Positions 62,501 through 64,000 of a stretch of 64,000 nucleotides of DNA are shown here, piece after piece. The translations under genes and the position numbers were made by a program. How positions within the stretch are numbered: the first letter of the stretch is position 1; the number at the start of each line of letters is the position of its first letter. The notes below the pieces were generated by a model. That model did not search any database. It was not told the origin of the DNA and saw only the letters and a list, made by a program, of their open reading frames with translations. Origin of the DNA: Anodontia alba (lineage: Eukaryota; Mollusca; Bivalvia; Lucinida; Lucinidae); NCBI GenBank assembly GCA_964016985.1, contig OZ024834.1:82930289-82994288 (forward strand), written 5' to 3'.

Positions 62501-64000
62501 CATATATGTGATTAATTATCTTTTTCTTATCTTCTGCAAACATCATGTGCGAAAACGTGTCCCCGGGCGGAGGCGGACAGCAAATGTTCAGATCAGCCTG
62601 CGAAGTCGCACAGTCTGATCAGGGCCGTCACTGTCCACAAAAGGAATCATTGGTTACTGCAGAATGTTTCAATCTCGCCGGGAGTGGGGGCGTCTTGGGG
62701 TTAATTGTGATACGGGTGTGCGAGCAGTTATTTCGAAACCTATCCCTTTCATACACCTGGCCTTAAAAAATTGGACCAATTCATAAATTTGATCGTCAAA
62801 ACTGTTGACCTGTTCATATACCGCCTTTTGATTATTTTATACCAATTGATTGCTGGTAGTTAGACAAATATTGCAGTCATTTCATTGAATACCAAGAGAA
62901 CAAGCAGCCTTAAAAAATCTGAGAGCGAAAAATATACGCATATATCGGGATGACAGAAAAGTTAGGTTTTTCACATAGAATCAAGAAAAATCGTGTCAGT
63001 CATATACTTTTTTGTTGAAAAAAAAGGGGGCTAATCATATACCTGGCAGTGCTGAAAAAGGAGGCAATTCGGCATGCACATCCGCACTATGCCATATATA
63101 GGAAATTACCCCCCACCCTCCCAACTCCCCCTATTCCCCTCGAGGTTTCAATGGATAGCAAATACCAAGAAGAGACTGCGCACGTGCAGGATGAATCCAT
63201 ATTTTATGCTCATGTTCGAAGGCACTTTTTAGCTGGCATTACGAAAACACGCCTATTAAAATATACTGAACATTTAAACCACTAAAAACTGAAAAATGTT
63301 CAGATAAAAATTCGGATATTTCTCATACTTCTGGTGAAAACATAAATTGTGGGTACTCGTTAGAACTGCCTCGCCACAAGGTACTCGTTAGAACCGCCTC
63401 GCCGAGGCGGTTCTAACGAGTACCCACAATCTATGTTTTTGGGCAGAAATAAGAAAAATAATGTATACCCATGTAAACCCCAGTTTTACTATATAAAAGT
63501 GGGGTTTAAGGGGGTCAATATTATATAGGCATGTTTTCGTGATGATGCGGCCCATATATCAGACGCCACAGAACGCGGCGTCTGATCAGGGTCTTTACTG
63601 TTTGCCATACATACAGCAATATTTCAGAAACATCAACAGATAGTAGATCCAATTTTAGAACAATTATGGTAAGTAAATAAGTGTCCCAATACTTAGGCTG
63701 CAATTATCCTTCGGCGTATTGCGAATGAATACTTACCTCTTCGTCAGTAAGTTTCCATCCTGTAGCTGCTCCCATGTTATCCTCCAGCTGAGCCATGGAT
63801 GAAACACCGATAATCGCAGATGAAACAATGTCTTTCTGGAGTAACCAGCGGATAGCAACTTGTGGGACTGATTTCCCTAAAACGAAGGAAACAGGAGGTT
63901 TTAATGATTTATGAGGACTGGGTACACATTGATGTTATTTTCAATATGTTTCACAAGAGTGGTATAGGACGGCACTATGGAGCCTATACTACTCACAAGG
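59405..64000 (-). CDS. Aldo-keto reductase, C-terminal part (5' partial, two exons in window)
   Basis: Exon 63876-63737 encodes KSVPQVAIRWLLQKDIVSSA and then IIGVSSMAQLEDNMGAATGW, ending KLTDEE at a GTAAGT donor. Exon 59521-59405 continues in phase 0 with MAKLDELSRPKLPSSYVQIW and ends QSIKL before TAA. Known: the A-x-R-W-L helix and the IIG...QLEDN segment are the C-terminal NADPH-binding part of the aldo-keto reductase barrel, and E-x2-LD follows in YajO/YhdN-type enzymes. Inferred: an NADPH-dependent oxidoreductase of that type; the catalytic Tyr/Lys/His part lies beyond the window edge. The 4.2 kb intron holds a mariner element and two tail insertions. A minisatellite starts at the last codons. 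Confidence 0.9.
59550..59760. repeat. Inverted-repeat element with ACTTCCCTTCGGAGC hairpin
   Basis: GTCCCCTTCTGAAACTGGAC and CCCCTTTTCAGAATGGACAT flank a short central hairpin. Related to 26395-26630 and 43455-43525. Confidence 0.5.
60335..61627 (+). pseudogene. Mariner transposase, broken
   Basis: Pieces in order: KEQRIYIKF (60335), then after the tail insertion ALSYSQVARWTDQF-like HTH region (60790-60850), EILESDRQYTCEELAYKLDL and SHGTVHSFI (60920-61010), RIVAIDDTWVKSYEPGMKG (61108; first catalytic Asp), LLRPAIHKKRPNLL, IIYDNAAPN (61372; second Asp) and, one frame over, HPPYSPDLSSCDVDLFP (61458; third Asp). Known: these are the DD34D residues of the mariner family. Frameshifts and stops make it inactive. 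Confidence 0.9.
60378..60742 (+). mobile_element. RT-element tail inserted in the transposase N-terminus
   Basis: It starts GTTGGCTAGCTGTAAAAAG (compare 3113) and ends GGACTTTTCTCTTACC plus about nine T. It splits the mariner transposase frame. Confidence 0.85.
61643..61928 (+). mobile_element. RT-element tail inserted after the transposase stop
   Basis: It starts TGGTCCCGGTGTCAGTCTTA and ends GGACTTTTCTCTTACCC plus T-run. It is shorter at its 5' end than the copy at 60378. Confidence 0.85.
62030..63238. other. Aldo-keto reductase intron, mostly unrecognised
   Basis: Only a family C hairpin at about 62590-62635 (AGATCAGCCTGCG...CAGTCTGATCAGGGC) is recognisable. I see no exon with matching phase. 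Confidence 0.4.
63239..63542. mobile_element. Hairpin MITE, TTACGAAAACACGCC ends, with internal duplication
   Basis: Same family as 8903-9179. GTACTCGTTAGAACTGCCTC occurs twice in the left arm before the GAGGCGGTTCTAACGAGTAC right arm. All copies of the core have CATTAG, here CGTTAG. Confidence 0.82.
63560..63606. repeat. Partial GCAAACAGTG hairpin
   Basis: ATCAGACGCCACAGAACGCG, GCGTCTGATCAGGG and ACTGTTTGCC remain; the left outer arm is lost. Confidence 0.6.
63737..63876 (-). CDS. Aldo-keto reductase penultimate exon
   Basis: It is 140 bases between acceptor GTTTTAG and donor GAG|GTAAGT. It carries the cofactor-binding segment IIGVSSMAQLEDN. Confidence 0.9.

Overview
This is a eukaryotic nuclear window: AT-rich, GT-AG introns, and very dense short transposons. 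The repeat types (tRNA-derived SINEs, palindromic TIR elements and a 'GACGGACGGAC' tandem family), together with an expanded-type nicotinic receptor subunit, suggest a bivalve mollusc, perhaps a venerid clam. The species is inference. Only three host genes can be supported, all reconstructed here from splice signals and reading phase, because no exon exceeds about 400 bases. Base numbers for repeats are read by eye and may be off by a few bases. LAYOUT. (1) 1-5500: a retroelement cluster. A decayed reverse-transcriptase element (about 684-3450) follows a truncated copy of its own 3' end, is followed by a second tail copy and a TA/TG microsatellite, and then by a broken SGNH-hydrolase-like fragment on the minus strand. 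Matching inverted repeats lie at 1-85 and 5362-5463. (2) 5760-24912, plus strand: a six-exon gene for a serine/arginine-rich splicing factor with an RRM, a CCHC zinc knuckle and an RS tail, about 215 residues. Its introns are packed with MITEs, SINEs and hairpins, and contain a 200-N assembly gap. (3) 25.3-32.4 kb: intergenic repeats only. (4) 32494-43783, minus strand: seven exons of a Cys-loop (nicotinic acetylcholine receptor-like) subunit, complete from the extracellular domain to the stop. The signal-peptide exon was not found. (5) 44.5-48.6 kb: a decayed LINE on the minus strand, interrupted by another molluscan repeat and by a second 3' fragment of the same reverse-transcriptase element. 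(6) 49-58.5 kb: repeats, including a second SINE family with perfect target duplications, a 27-base minisatellite of about 1.1 kb that stays open in several frames, and a local duplication carrying an exon-like block. (7) 59405-64000, minus strand: the last two exons of an aldo-keto reductase, 5' partial. Their 4.2 kb intron holds a mariner transposon, itself interrupted by tail copies of the reverse-transcriptase element. HOW THE PARTS RELATE. The three genes show no pathway link. The main theme is the repeat landscape. One palindromic core (GGGTACTCATTAGAAG... and its complement) occurs about 20 times and sits inside several MITE families whose outer terminal repeats differ. Two such elements end about 20 bases before 3' splice sites of the splicing-factor gene, and a third lies in the likely 3' UTR of the receptor gene. 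I see no operon, CRISPR array, tRNA or rRNA gene, and no evidence of a novel multi-gene system.
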